DNA of 64,000 nt from an uncultured Porphyromonadaceae bacterium. Lineage in GTDB: Bacteria; Bacteroidota; Bacteroidia; Bacteroidales; Muribaculaceae. The stretch lies in contig CAMWQB010000003.1 in NCBI GenBank assembly GCA_947176295.1, positions 1 through 64,000 on the forward strand, in the 5' to 3' direction. The position numbers and the translations under genes are program-made. This document shows, one piece after another, positions 18,512-27,877 of this stretch (the first letter of the stretch is position 1; each line of letters begins with the position of its first letter). The notes beneath the pieces are model-generated. The model was not told where the DNA came from and did not search any database. It was given only the letters and a program-made list of their open reading frames with translations.

Positions 18512-21445
18512 TCAGAGGCTGTTGAGGTAGTCGGGGAGCTTGTCCTCGCGGTCGAGGTTGAGTTTCTTGCGGAGTCGGTAGCGGGTCATCTCCACGGAGC
18601 GATAGGAGATGTTGAACAGCGGGGCCATATCCTTGGAGCTCAAGCCCATGCGGATATAACAGCAGACACGCAGTTCTGCTGGGGTGAGCGAGGGGTGGAG
18701 CTCGCGCAGGCGCTTGGTGAAGTCTTCGTAGACGGCGTCGAAGTTGCCAGTGAAGGTCTTCCAGTCGTCGTCGTGGCTGATGTTTTCCTGGATGAGAGCC
18801 TGGATTTTCGAGAGCTGAGCGTTGGTTTCGGCCGGGGATGATACTTCGAGGGTGCGCTGGATTTTGGTGAGACGCGTGGAGATATTCATGAGAATCTCGT
18901 TCTTGCGCACGACGTTCATAGTGATGTTGGAGAGTTCTCCGGCTTTGTGGCGGATGTCTTGTTCGAGCTGCTGGTTCTTGAGATCGGAAATTTCATTTTC
19001 TTTCCTGAGCGACTCCTCGGCAGCACGGGCGCGGAGATGCTCCATCTCCTCTTCCTTGCGGCGGGCGACCGCCAGAGAGTTGCGTTCGGAGATGTACGTA
19101 ACTACGCGGAATCCGGTGTAGAAGAGCAGGAGGGTGAGAATCGTGTAGACGACTTTGGCCCAGGGACTTCTGTACCACGGAGGGAGAATGGAGAATTTTA
19201 TTCCGTGCTCGTCGATGCTGTGTGTGGCGGAGTTGTAGGCGCGTAGGTGGAGGGTGTAGTCGCCTTCGTGGAGCTGGGTATATTCTTTAGACGTGGCATC
19301 GGAGTATGAGCTCCAGTCGTTGTCGTAGTTTTCGAGGTAGTGGCTGAAAACCATCTGTTTGGCTTCTGCCGAGTGGCCCGGTGCGGCAAATTCGAAGCGT
19401 AGGGAGTTGAGATCGTTGGAAATCGGAGGCACGGGGCTGTCCGCGGCTCCGAATGCGAGGTAAATCAGAGAGTCCTGATTGGCGTAAATCGCGCTCACGA
19501 GAGCTCCATGGCGGCTGGTGCTTCTGGGGGCGTTGAAGGCGCGGCGGGTGTCGAGCTCATAGAAGCCATCCTGGGCAGATGCTATCACGCGGGATTCGTC
19601 CACGAAGTTGAAGGAATCGAAGCCCGGGATGATGTAGGAACTCATGGGCGAGAAGGTGATGGAATCGACTGCATGAGAGCCGTCTGCGCGGGCGCGCATC
19701 ACGTAGACGTTGTCCGGTGTAACGCTCCAAACCTCTCCTCCCGGGCTGTGGTAGATATGTGGCGAAACCTGGCTTTGGAAGTAGGTGTTGAGGCCGGGGT
19801 GGGGCGCAAGGTGTTCGTTTGTAGAACCTTCGTCCTCGAGGTGGTAGTATCCTCGCGAGCAGCTGATGACGGGTTGCCCCTCGTGGAGAGCTACGGAGGT
19901 GTTCTCGTTTGTGGGCAGGCCGCGGGACGAATCGAAGAAGTCCACTTCGTCGAAACGGCGACGCGGAAGGTCGAGATGCAGGCGGTATACACCTTTGAGC
20001 CAATGGCATATCCAGATGGCTCCCTCCTTGTCGATGGTGAAAGAGCCGTTGATGTCGGAGAAGCCTGCGATGCGCCCGAGGTTGGTCCATTGCCCGTTGA
20101 CGTCTTCGAGGAGGATGAAGTTGTCGTATGTCGAGGCCAGTGCGTATCTTGAATCGGAGGGCAGTATGCGGGCGTCCCACGTTCCGGCTACGTTCTCGAC
20201 TGGCCGAAATCCGCTTCCGTTGTCGATGAAGAGGCCGGCGTCGGTGCACGCTGCGACCGAGCCTCCGAGGTTCACGATGTGCCACACCTGTCCGGGAATC
20301 AACCTGCGCGGAGTGTCGAGATTGAAATCGGAGCGGAAGGGGGTGGTGTAGAGGCCTTGATTGGTGCCGAGGTAAAGAGTGCCGTTGCTTAGGAGGGATG
20401 CATATCCGGCTCCGCAAGATCCTGAGCGAGAGAAGATAGAACGGAAGGGTGCGTCGTAGCACACATAGTCGATGCCATTGTCGAGCCCGCACCATATGTT
20501 GTGGTGGCTGTCGAATTTCACGGACAGAACTGTATTGTTCTGGAGGCCCGAATCCGTGTTAGAGTAGGTGGGTGGGGCGCTGCTCGAGAAGTTGCACACT
20601 ACGAGGCCGCCGTTGACGGTTCCGACAGCGACTTCCGAGCCCTGAGTATCGGCGCAGAAGGCCTGGGCTTCGCGCAGGAAGTCATCTAGTATGGTGGGCA
20701 TTGTGCGGAGGCCTGTAGTGCCGTAGAGGTAGAATCCGTCGAATTGCGTAACGATGAGCACTTCGTTTCCGAAGGGGCATATTGCGACTATCCTCTTTCC
20801 GTCGAGTATCCCTCTTGAATCGAGGGGGATGAATTGCCCGTCGCGGAGCTGGCAGAAGCCCTTGTCGCTGAGAGCGGCGTAGAAGACGCCGTTGATATAA
20901 GCAGAGGTGTTGATTTTCTCCCGGATGGAGGCTACAAAGTGTTCGCCCTTAGGGTTGTATGCAAATATGGCGTGGTCGCCCTGAAACCAAATCGTGTTCT
21001 CGCCCTCGTATATTTTCCAGATTTCGCCATAGCTTGTGGGGATGTTCGGGAAGCCTGAGGAGAGGGATTCGTAGTGCATCAGGCGGCGGCCGCTGTCGAA
21101 GGTAAAGTAGCCGAATTCCTCACTGCCGGCCACGTAGACGCGTCCGAGCTTACTGTCGGCCATGACGGCGCGGACTGTCGAAAAGTTCGGGAGGGTGTAG
21201 TTTCGCCAGCGGATGCCGTCGAAGGTGAGAAGCCCGTATTTGTTGCCGAAATACATCATCCCCTCGCTGTCTTCGTCGGAGGCCCAGTTCTGGGAGCCCC
21301 ATGAATAGACAGTGCGCGGATAGTTGCGCACGGTGGGGTGCGATGCAAGGGCGCCAGGCGCGCCCGAAAGCGCAACCATGACGCACACGACAACTATAAA
21401 TATTGTGCGGGAAATATAATTTTTGAGAATTAACATTGTGGCCAC
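18512..21445 (-). CDS. Transmembrane sensor-regulator: beta-propeller/Y_Y_Y periplasmic domain, TM, coiled coil, C-terminal LuxR-type HTH
   Basis: Propeller repeats, YYY-domain segment (AEAKQMVFSHYLENYDNDWSSYSDATSKEYTQLHEGDYTLHLRAYN), TM (VVYTILTLLLFYTGFRVV), HTH (LTPAELRVCCYIRMGLSSKDMAPLFNISYRSVEMTRYRLRKKL). No kinase or receiver domain seen. Confidence 0.87.
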   Translation of the reverse strand: MATMLILKNYISRTIFIVVVCVMVALSGAPGALASHPTVRNYPRTVYSWGSQNWASDEDSEGMMYFGNKYGLLTFDGIRWRNYTLPNFSTVRAVMADSKLGRVYVAGSEEFGYFTFDSGRRLMHYESLSSGFPNIPTSYGEIWKIYEGENTIWFQGDHAIFAYNPKGEHFVASIREKINTSAYINGVFYAALSDKGFCQLRDGQFIPLDSRGILDGKRIVAICPFGNEVLIVTQFDGFYLYGTTGLRTMPTILDDFLREAQAFCADTQGSEVAVGTVNGGLVVCNFSSSAPPTYSNTDSGLQNNTVLSVKFDSHHNIWCGLDNGIDYVCYDAPFRSIFSRSGSCGAGYASLLSNGTLYLGTNQGLYTTPFRSDFNLDTPRRLIPGQVWHIVNLGGSVAACTDAGLFIDNGSGFRPVENVAGTWDARILPSDSRYALASTYDNFILLEDVNGQWTNLGRIAGFSDINGSFTIDKEGAIWICHWLKGVYRLHLDLPRRRFDEVDFFDSSRGLPTNENTSVALHEGQPVISCSRGYYHLEDEGSTNEHLAPHPGLNTYFQSQVSPHIYHSPGGEVWSVTPDNVYVMRARADGSHAVDSITFSPMSSYIIPGFDSFNFVDESRVIASAQDGFYELDTRRAFNAPRSTSRHGALVSAIYANQDSLIYLAFGAADSPVPPISNDLNSLRFEFAAPGHSAEAKQMVFSHYLENYDNDWSSYSDATSKEYTQLHEGDYTLHLRAYNSATHSIDEHGIKFSILPPWYRSPWAKVVYTILTLLLFYTGFRVVTYISERNSLAVARRKEEEMEHLRARAAEESLRKENEISDLKNQQLEQDIRHKAGELSNITMNVVRKNEILMNISTRLTKIQRTLEVSSPAETNAQLSKIQALIQENISHDDDWKTFTGNFDAVYEDFTKRLRELHPSLTPAELRVCCYIRMGLSSKDMAPLFNISYRSVEMTRYRLRKKLNLDREDKLPDYLNSL

Positions 21446-21496
21446 GGGATGTTAAGTTGCATCCGCAATACAAAATTCGGAATTTTTATCGAGTTG

Positions 21497-21541
21497 TGTA
21501 ATGCATAAAAGTATGTTATAAAACATATTTTTTGTAATGCA
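21497..21541 (+). repeat. Direct repeat TGTAATGCA (21497-21505, 21533-21541) flanking a dyad
   Basis: Two identical 9-mers 36 bp apart surrounding TATGTTATAAAACATA. Confidence 0.6.
21512..21527. promoter_or_regulatory. 16-bp dyad TATGTTATAAAACATA upstream of susC-1
   Basis: TATGTT-N4-AACATA perfect half-sites; same architecture recurs upstream of susC-2. Confidence 0.55.
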
Positions 21542-21568
21542 CTAAAATACAACCGAATAAAACACGTG

Positions 21569-21610
21569 TGTAGGTGTGTTGTAGGGTTGTTAAAATCGCG
21601 TTGTAGGGTT
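21569..21610 (+). promoter_or_regulatory. Phased TGTAGG repeats (candidate operator)
   Basis: TGTAGG at 21569, 21580 and 21602; the last two lie in perfect GTTGTAGGGTT 11-mers spaced 22 bp. Confidence 0.55.
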
Positions 21611-21651
21611 TTTATTGAGGCGATTTTGGTTCGCAGCATCCATATACTATA

Positions 21652-21659
21652 TAACTTTG
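21652..21659 (+). promoter_or_regulatory. -7 box TAACTTTG for susC-1
   Basis: TAnnTTTG match, with TTG at about 21626-21628. Confidence 0.6.
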
Positions 21660-21745
21660 CAGCGTCAAAGCACAAAAACCATTTGAAAATCCTTTTTTAA
21701 GCCTTAACCTTACTTTACCAAATCAATTCACAATTAAATCCTGCA

Positions 21746-24700
21746 ATGGCTCGATTAACTACACTCTTGTTCCTCATGCTCCTTGGCATCGCTCCGGTGT
21801 TTGCCCAAGGGCTGCGCGTAACGGGCACCGTTACCTCGGCCGAGGACGGAGAGCCACTGATTGGCGTTTCCGTGCGCGACCTCTCCAACCAGCGCAATGG
21901 CGTAACAACGGACATCGATGGTGTCTACACCATCACCGTGGCACCCGGCGCGAAATTAATGTTTACATACGTAGGCTGCGACCCCGTTGAAAAGACGGTA
22001 ACGGCCGCCGGCACTCTCGACATTGTCATGAAGGGCTCCAACGAGCTCGACGAAGTTGTGGTGGTCGGTTATGGTACAATGAAAAAGAGCGACCTGACGG
22101 GTTCGGTAACGACCGTGGGCGCTGATAAGCTGCAGAAGACGCCTGCCGCCTCACTTGCCAACGCCCTCCAGGGTCAGGCAGCCGGCGTTACGGTGAATTC
22201 GCTCAGCGGACGTCCCGGCGCAGGTGCCGAAGTCCGCATCCGCGGTGTCGGAACCATCAACGGCGCATCGCCCATCTATGTTGTGGACGGTGTGATCACG
22301 GACGACATCAACTTCCTTTCGCCTAACGACATCGAGAGCACCGAAATTCTCAAGGATGCATCCGCCACGGCCATCTACGGTTCGCGCGGTGCAAACGGTG
22401 TGATTCTCGTAACGACCAAGAGCGGCTCGCGCGACCAGCGCGCGCGCGTAACATTAGACGCTTACGTGGGGGTACAGCAGCGTTGGAAGAAGCTCGAAGT
22501 GATGAACGCCAAGGACTTCGCTGACACCTACGTTGCAATCAACGGCAACAAGTCGCAGAAGAAGATCTACGAAGAGCAGGGCTTCAATCGTTGGCTCTCC
22601 GTGTTCCAGGGCGTTGGGTCGTCGCCTTACTTCCCGACGGTTTATAATGAAGATACGAATCCGACCGGCTTTGACTACTCGAAGGTAGACACCGACTGGC
22701 AGGATGTTGTGTTCCGCGACGGTATGATTCAGAACTATCACCTGAGCATCGACGGCGGCGGCGACAAGTTCACCTACTCGATGAGCGGCAGCTGGTTCAA
22801 GCAGGAAGGCATCATCATCGGTTCCGACTACAGCCGCTTCACCGGCCGTCTGAACACGACTTATCAGGCACTTCCCTGGCTTAAGGTCGGCGAGAATATT
22901 TCGTTCATGGCATCCGTGGCACAGAACGCCTACGAGAGCGGCGACAACAGCGAAAGCGCCGGCGCCAACATCCTCTCGGCTGCCTTCGCAATGGCTCCCT
23001 GGGATCCCGTGCGCTATCCGGAGGGCTCGGTCAACCGAAACGGCAAGGACCTGAGCAACTGCATCTCCGCAGGTTCGAACTTCAAGAACGTAACCAACCC
23101 CCTGAGCATGGTCGAGTACTCCCACCCGAAGGTGCGCAACGAGCGCTGGGTAGGTAACGTATTCGCAGAAATCCAGCCCATAAAGCATCTTACCTTCCGT
23201 TCGAGCTACAGCTTCGACTACCGCATCACCACCGACAAGAGCTTCATGGACGCTTACGAGGTGAGCGCCTACGACCGTCGCGAAAAGAACTTCCTGTCGT
23301 CGTCGATGAGCCGCGCTTACTACTACAATGTGGACAACATCCTCACCTACGCCCGCTCCATCGGCAAGCACAACTTCTCGGTGATGGCCGGCCAGACGGT
23401 TGAAGAATACAGCTACTACAGCATCGGCAGCTCCGGCTCGATGATCCTCAACCCTGTTGAAAAGAACTGGTATCTTTCGCAGGTAACTGACGACTTCGCT
23501 CGCCCCGGCGACGGCGTGAGCCGCAACCGCCGCTTCTCGTGGCTGGGCCGTGTATTCTACAGCTTCAACGACCGCTATCTCGCCACGGTGAACTTCCGTG
23601 CCGACGGTTCGAGCAAGTTCCCCGAAAACTCCTGGGGTTACTTCCCCTCCTTCTCTCTGGCATGGCGTATCGACCAGGAGGACTTCATGAAGGACTTCAC
23701 CAACCTCTCCAACCTCAAGCTTCGCTTCGGCTGGGGTAAGGTCGGCAACGACAATATCTCGAACAACGCCTTCACGCTGAGTATGTTCAACAACGGTCCG
23801 ACCTTCGTGGACTACGTTCTCGGCGCAGACCAGGCTCTCGCAAACGGCGCAACGGTTCTGACGTGGGTGAACCGCGGCGGCCACTGGGAGAACACCGAGC
23901 AGCTGAGCCTCGGCATCGACTTCGGTTTCTGGAACAACAAGCTGACCGGTTCGGTGGACGGCTTCATCCGCAACACCAACGACATGCTCATGAGCGTAAA
24001 TGCTCCCGCACACGTGGGCAACCGCTACAGCGCAACGGCCAACGTCGGCAAGGTTCGCAACCAGGGCATCGAAATCAGCCTCGAGCACCGCAATACCGTA
24101 ACCCGCGACTTCTCCTACAGCGTAGGGGGCAACGTATCGTTCATCGACAACAAGCTGACGGCCCTCAACGGCGGTGCCCGCATCCCCACCAACTTCGCCA
24201 ACGTGCAGGTTGTGGACGAGGGTTATCCTCTCTACTACTTCTGGGGCTATGAATACGGCGGCGTATTCCGCAGCGACGAGGAAGCTCTCGAATACCTCCA
24301 CGGCTATACCGCCGAGAGCATTCCTTTCCATGCCGGCGACGCCAAGTATATCGACCACGACGGCAACGGCATGATCGACGACAACGACCGTATCGATCTC
24401 GGCTCGTCCATCCCCTGGCTGAACTACGGTATCAACCTCGGTGCATACTGGAAGGACTTCGACCTCCAGCTCTTCTTCCAGGGCGTAGGCGGCAACAAGA
24501 TTTACAACCAGATGCGTCATCGCCTCGAGAGCAGCGGCGCCACGTCGGTAATCTCGCCCGTGATGGCCGATGCATGGACGGTTGACAATCCCGACGGCTC
24601 CATCCCCAACCCCCGCAACTCCGTCAACTACTACGCAAGCTCCCGCTTCCTCGAGAAGGGCGACTACTTCCGCCTGAAGAACCTGCAGCTTGGCTATTCG

Positions 24701-24880
24701 CTGCCCCGCAAGCTCATCAGCCGCGCCGGCTTCGAAAACTGCCGCTTCTATATCCAGGGCTCGAACCTCTTCACCGTAACGAAGTATAAGGGCTTCGACC
24801 CCGAGGTGAACGGCGGAGTTGACTACGGCAACTATCCCCAGAGCCGCACCTTCCTTTTCGGTGTGAACATCACTTACTAA
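21746..24880 (+). CDS. SusC/RagA family TonB-linked outer membrane protein
   Basis: Carboxypeptidase-D-like N-domain, LDEVVVVGYGTMKKSDLTGSV, VRIRGVGTINGASPIYVVDGV, C-terminal PQSRTFLFGVNITY. Confidence 0.97.
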   Translation: MARLTTLLFLMLLGIAPVFAQGLRVTGTVTSAEDGEPLIGVSVRDLSNQRNGVTTDIDGVYTITVAPGAKLMFTYVGCDPVEKTVTAAGTLDIVMKGSNELDEVVVVGYGTMKKSDLTGSVTTVGADKLQKTPAASLANALQGQAAGVTVNSLSGRPGAGAEVRIRGVGTINGASPIYVVDGVITDDINFLSPNDIESTEILKDASATAIYGSRGANGVILVTTKSGSRDQRARVTLDAYVGVQQRWKKLEVMNAKDFADTYVAINGNKSQKKIYEEQGFNRWLSVFQGVGSSPYFPTVYNEDTNPTGFDYSKVDTDWQDVVFRDGMIQNYHLSIDGGGDKFTYSMSGSWFKQEGIIIGSDYSRFTGRLNTTYQALPWLKVGENISFMASVAQNAYESGDNSESAGANILSAAFAMAPWDPVRYPEGSVNRNGKDLSNCISAGSNFKNVTNPLSMVEYSHPKVRNERWVGNVFAEIQPIKHLTFRSSYSFDYRITTDKSFMDAYEVSAYDRREKNFLSSSMSRAYYYNVDNILTYARSIGKHNFSVMAGQTVEEYSYYSIGSSGSMILNPVEKNWYLSQVTDDFARPGDGVSRNRRFSWLGRVFYSFNDRYLATVNFRADGSSKFPENSWGYFPSFSLAWRIDQEDFMKDFTNLSNLKLRFGWGKVGNDNISNNAFTLSMFNNGPTFVDYVLGADQALANGATVLTWVNRGGHWENTEQLSLGIDFGFWNNKLTGSVDGFIRNTNDMLMSVNAPAHVGNRYSATANVGKVRNQGIEISLEHRNTVTRDFSYSVGGNVSFIDNKLTALNGGARIPTNFANVQVVDEGYPLYYFWGYEYGGVFRSDEEALEYLHGYTAESIPFHAGDAKYIDHDGNGMIDDNDRIDLGSSIPWLNYGINLGAYWKDFDLQLFFQGVGGNKIYNQMRHRLESSGATSVISPVMADAWTVDNPDGSIPNPRNSVNYYASSRFLEKGDYFRLKNLQLGYSLPRKLISRAGFENCRFYIQGSNLFTVTKYKGFDPEVNGGVDYGNYPQSRTFLFGVNITY

Positions 24881-24938
24881 TCTAAAGTAATTTCCAAAAG
24901 AAAAAGTGAAGTTTAAGCTTCAAACCAATCGAAAACAA

Positions 24939-26537
24939 ATGAAAAAGACTCTATATATCGCGGCAGCCGTGGCTCTGGGCATGGGTCTCAGCTCCTGCAA
25001 CAAATGGCTCGACGAGGATGCTCCCGGCAACACCCGTTTCGACGACTTCTATATCGGCGGCGCCGTGGCCATCCAGAATGTCAATGCCTGCTACGCTCCT
25101 CTCTGCTGGGAGTTCAACAGCTGCTACTTCCCCGAGTGGTATATCGGTGATATTGCCTCCGATGATGCCCTCAAGGGCGGCCAGAACCTGGCCGACGGCG
25201 GCGATGTCTATGATATCGATAACTTCAAGGTGAACGCCAACAACCCCATCCTCCTCAACTTCTACCGCGCAAAGTATCAGGGCATCGCTCGTTGCAACCT
25301 CGCGCTTCAGGAAGTTGCGAAGATGGAACCCGACGAGGTGATGAGCCAGAGCCGCAAGGATGCTCTCCTTGGTGAGGCATATTTCCTCCGCGCTTACTAC
25401 TACTTCCAGCTCGTGCGCGTCTTCGGCGGTGTGCCTCTGGTAGACTTCGTCATCGACTCGAGCGACCGCTGGATTCAGCCCCGCGCTACGGCAGAAGATG
25501 TGTACGACCACATCATCGCCGACCTGCTCCTTGCCGAAGAGGGTCTCTGGAACAAGAGCGAATATGCCCGCGAGGACCTCGGCCGCGCCACCAAGGGTGC
25601 CGCTCAGGCAATGCTCTGCAAGGTTTATCTCTACATGAAGGACTACAACAAGGCCTACGAATGGGGCAAGACCTTCGTGGACACGCAGTATAAGGGCGGC
25701 CAGTACAGCCTCTGCGGCGACTACGGCGACAACTTCACGATTGCCGGCGAAAACGGCCCCGAGAGTGTCTTCGAAATCCAGTATATGGCAGAGCCCACTT
25801 CCGACTACGGCGAAGGCTTCGGCTTCACCCGCGGCACCTTCTCGACCATTCTGTCGCGTCCGCGCCTCCCGAGCATGGGTGGCAACTCGGGCTGGGGCTT
25901 CGGCCATCCCACCCAGAACCTCTTCGACGAATTCGAAGCCGGCGACCCCCGTCGCGATCTCACCATCGGTCTTCCCCCCGAAAACGAAATCGGCATAGCC
26001 GAAGTGGACTATCTCGGCAACTCCTACTACAACCGCAAGATTTCCTACTGGGAACATGGCGACTTCCCCTCGCTTGACCATGCAACCCGCTCGCCCTTCA
26101 ACAACCGCCAGCTCCGCGCCTCCGACGCCCTTCTGCTCTTCGCAGAGGCAGCTCTCGAAAGCGGCAAGAGCCTGACGGATGCCAAGTGGGCTCTCGAAGA
26201 GGTGCGCAGTCGCGCCCGTCGCATGGTTTCGGATGCGAATGTTCTTCCCGCATTCCCCGGCTACCGCGGCTATGCCGATACGGCCGACGACCTCCGCAAG
26301 GCTATCCGCCACGAGCGTCGCGTGGAACTCGGAGGCGAAGGCCACCGCTGGTTCGACATCGTGCGCTGGGGCATCGGCAAGGAAATCTTCGATATGGCAA
26401 GCGGCAGCTATCCGCGCACCGAAACGGCAGAAGCTCAGGCCGAGATGGGCAATTTCATCGTGGGCCAGAGCGAGCTCTTCCCGATTCCCGCGGAGGAGAT
26501 GAACCTCAATCCTATGACGCAGAACCCCGGTTATTGA
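24939..26537 (+). CDS. SusD/RagB family surface lipoprotein
   Basis: Lipobox GLSSC followed by acidic NKWLDED; RAYYYFQLVRVFGGVPLV; FDIVRWG; C-terminal LFPIPAEEMNLNPMTQNPGY. Confidence 0.97.
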   Translation: MKKTLYIAAAVALGMGLSSCNKWLDEDAPGNTRFDDFYIGGAVAIQNVNACYAPLCWEFNSCYFPEWYIGDIASDDALKGGQNLADGGDVYDIDNFKVNANNPILLNFYRAKYQGIARCNLALQEVAKMEPDEVMSQSRKDALLGEAYFLRAYYYFQLVRVFGGVPLVDFVIDSSDRWIQPRATAEDVYDHIIADLLLAEEGLWNKSEYAREDLGRATKGAAQAMLCKVYLYMKDYNKAYEWGKTFVDTQYKGGQYSLCGDYGDNFTIAGENGPESVFEIQYMAEPTSDYGEGFGFTRGTFSTILSRPRLPSMGGNSGWGFGHPTQNLFDEFEAGDPRRDLTIGLPPENEIGIAEVDYLGNSYYNRKISYWEHGDFPSLDHATRSPFNNRQLRASDALLLFAEAALESGKSLTDAKWALEEVRSRARRMVSDANVLPAFPGYRGYADTADDLRKAIRHERRVELGGEGHRWFDIVRWGIGKEIFDMASGSYPRTETAEAQAEMGNFIVGQSELFPIPAEEMNLNPMTQNPGY

Positions 26538-26597
26538 TTTCCGATTCCGGAGTAAGTAGCATAACAAACAGAATACCTATCACAATTCAACTAAATC

Positions 26598-26617
26598 GCC
26601 GGGGCTTCGGCCCCGGC
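26598..26617 (+). promoter_or_regulatory. Very stable intercistronic hairpin with UUCG tetraloop
   Basis: GCCGGGGC-TTCG-GCCCCGGC, 8-bp perfect stem, no T-tract, between susD and the next gene. Confidence 0.75.
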
Positions 26618-26647
26618 AAAATACCAACCATTTAACTTTTCATATCC

Positions 26648-27586
26648 ATGAAAAAAATTACTCTTCTTGCTGCAACCGCAGCTCTGGCCCTCAGCGCCAA
26701 CGCACAGTATGTTACCGACAATGCAGGCATCCAGCCTGTTCTCGACAAGGGCACAAAGACCATCTATGCATGGGTGCTTCATGGCGAAACTGTTGATGAG
26801 GCCAAGCAGGCAGGTGTGAATGTTATCGACCAGATGATTAATGACGAAACGCGCTTCCTCTACATTTGGGAAAATACGTTCGTACGCAATGAAACTTCGG
26901 CTAATCCCGTTGGCGTGGACTTCAAGGGCGATGATCATGTAGCTTTCACAGTAGGTAGTGTGGGTTGGTCCGGTGCAGGTTTCTACCAGGACAAATCCGG
27001 TATGGATCTCAGCGGCATTGACGAGAACACCCGTTTCCACATGGGCTACTGCGCAATGAGTAATCCCGTTCCCTCGCTCGGTATCGTTCTTCTTAACTCA
27101 GAAAACGAAGGAGATATGAAGGCAAAGCCCGCACACATTTCTGTAGGTTCCGCCTTCAATGATAACGGTGCTATCTATCCTCCTGTAGGCCCGGCTGCCA
27201 ACGACGAATGGCAGGCTATCGACATGAGCCTCGGCGAGATCAAGAAACTTTTTCCCGAATTCGTAATTCCCGCTCTCCCCGACTTCACCGGCAACTACCT
27301 CGCAATCCTCGGTGGTGGCGTTCAGGGCCAGAACATCGACCTTGATGCTATCTATCTTTACAGCACCTCTGAGGCAGGTATCAACGGTGTAGAAGTTGAT
27401 TCTGCCGACATCATGGTAACGGGCAAGACCATCAACGCCTCCGGCGCAAAGAGCATGGTTCTGTACGACCTCGCAGGTAAGGAAGTTAAGCGTGCCAACA
27501 GCTCGATCCTCGGCCTCAATGGTGTAGGCGCAGGCCTCTACATCGTGAAGGCTGACAACGCCGTTGCCAAGGTTCTCGTGAAGTAA
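26648..27586 (+). CDS. Secreted PUL protein with T9SS-type C-terminal sorting domain (candidate glycan-binding protein)
   Basis: Signal peptide without lipobox; C-terminus SMVLYDLAGKEVKRANSSILGLNGVGAGLYIVKADNAVAKVLVK. Confidence 0.75.
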   Translation: MKKITLLAATAALALSANAQYVTDNAGIQPVLDKGTKTIYAWVLHGETVDEAKQAGVNVIDQMINDETRFLYIWENTFVRNETSANPVGVDFKGDDHVAFTVGSVGWSGAGFYQDKSGMDLSGIDENTRFHMGYCAMSNPVPSLGIVLLNSENEGDMKAKPAHISVGSAFNDNGAIYPPVGPAANDEWQAIDMSLGEIKKLFPEFVIPALPDFTGNYLAILGGGVQGQNIDLDAIYLYSTSEAGINGVEVDSADIMVTGKTINASGAKSMVLYDLAGKEVKRANSSILGLNGVGAGLYIVKADNAVAKVLVK

Positions 27587-27622
27587 TCTACGACACGGTT
27601 TCTTAACCCCACATCCTATACA

Positions 27623-27668
27623 GGAGGCGCGGCGTGAGCGAAAGCCGCGTACGCGCCTCCCTTTTTTT
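27623..27668 (+). terminator. Rho-independent terminator inside the PUL
   Basis: GGAGGCGCG...CGCGCCTCC with inner GCGGC/GCCGC-type pairing, followed by CTTTTTTT. Confidence 0.85.
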
Positions 27669-27877
27669 CGAGTCTCCGTCCGGAGGGCAGACTAAAATCC
27701 GGATGCTCCAGGGTAAAGATTAGGGCAGCATGGAGATTGCCGCCCGGTTTGCAAAACAATCCTCACTCCTCCTTCTCAACAACGAATGCCATCAGCGCCA
27801 CTCAGGGCCCCCAATAGTGGCTCGCCGGCGCGACAATATATAAGACCAATCATTTAAGCATCCTTTCTTCAGAACTC

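Noticed and set aside
22454-24520. 688-aa antisense ORF over susC-1
   Set aside because: Val/Ala/His-rich shadow ORF opposite a strongly supported SusC gene.
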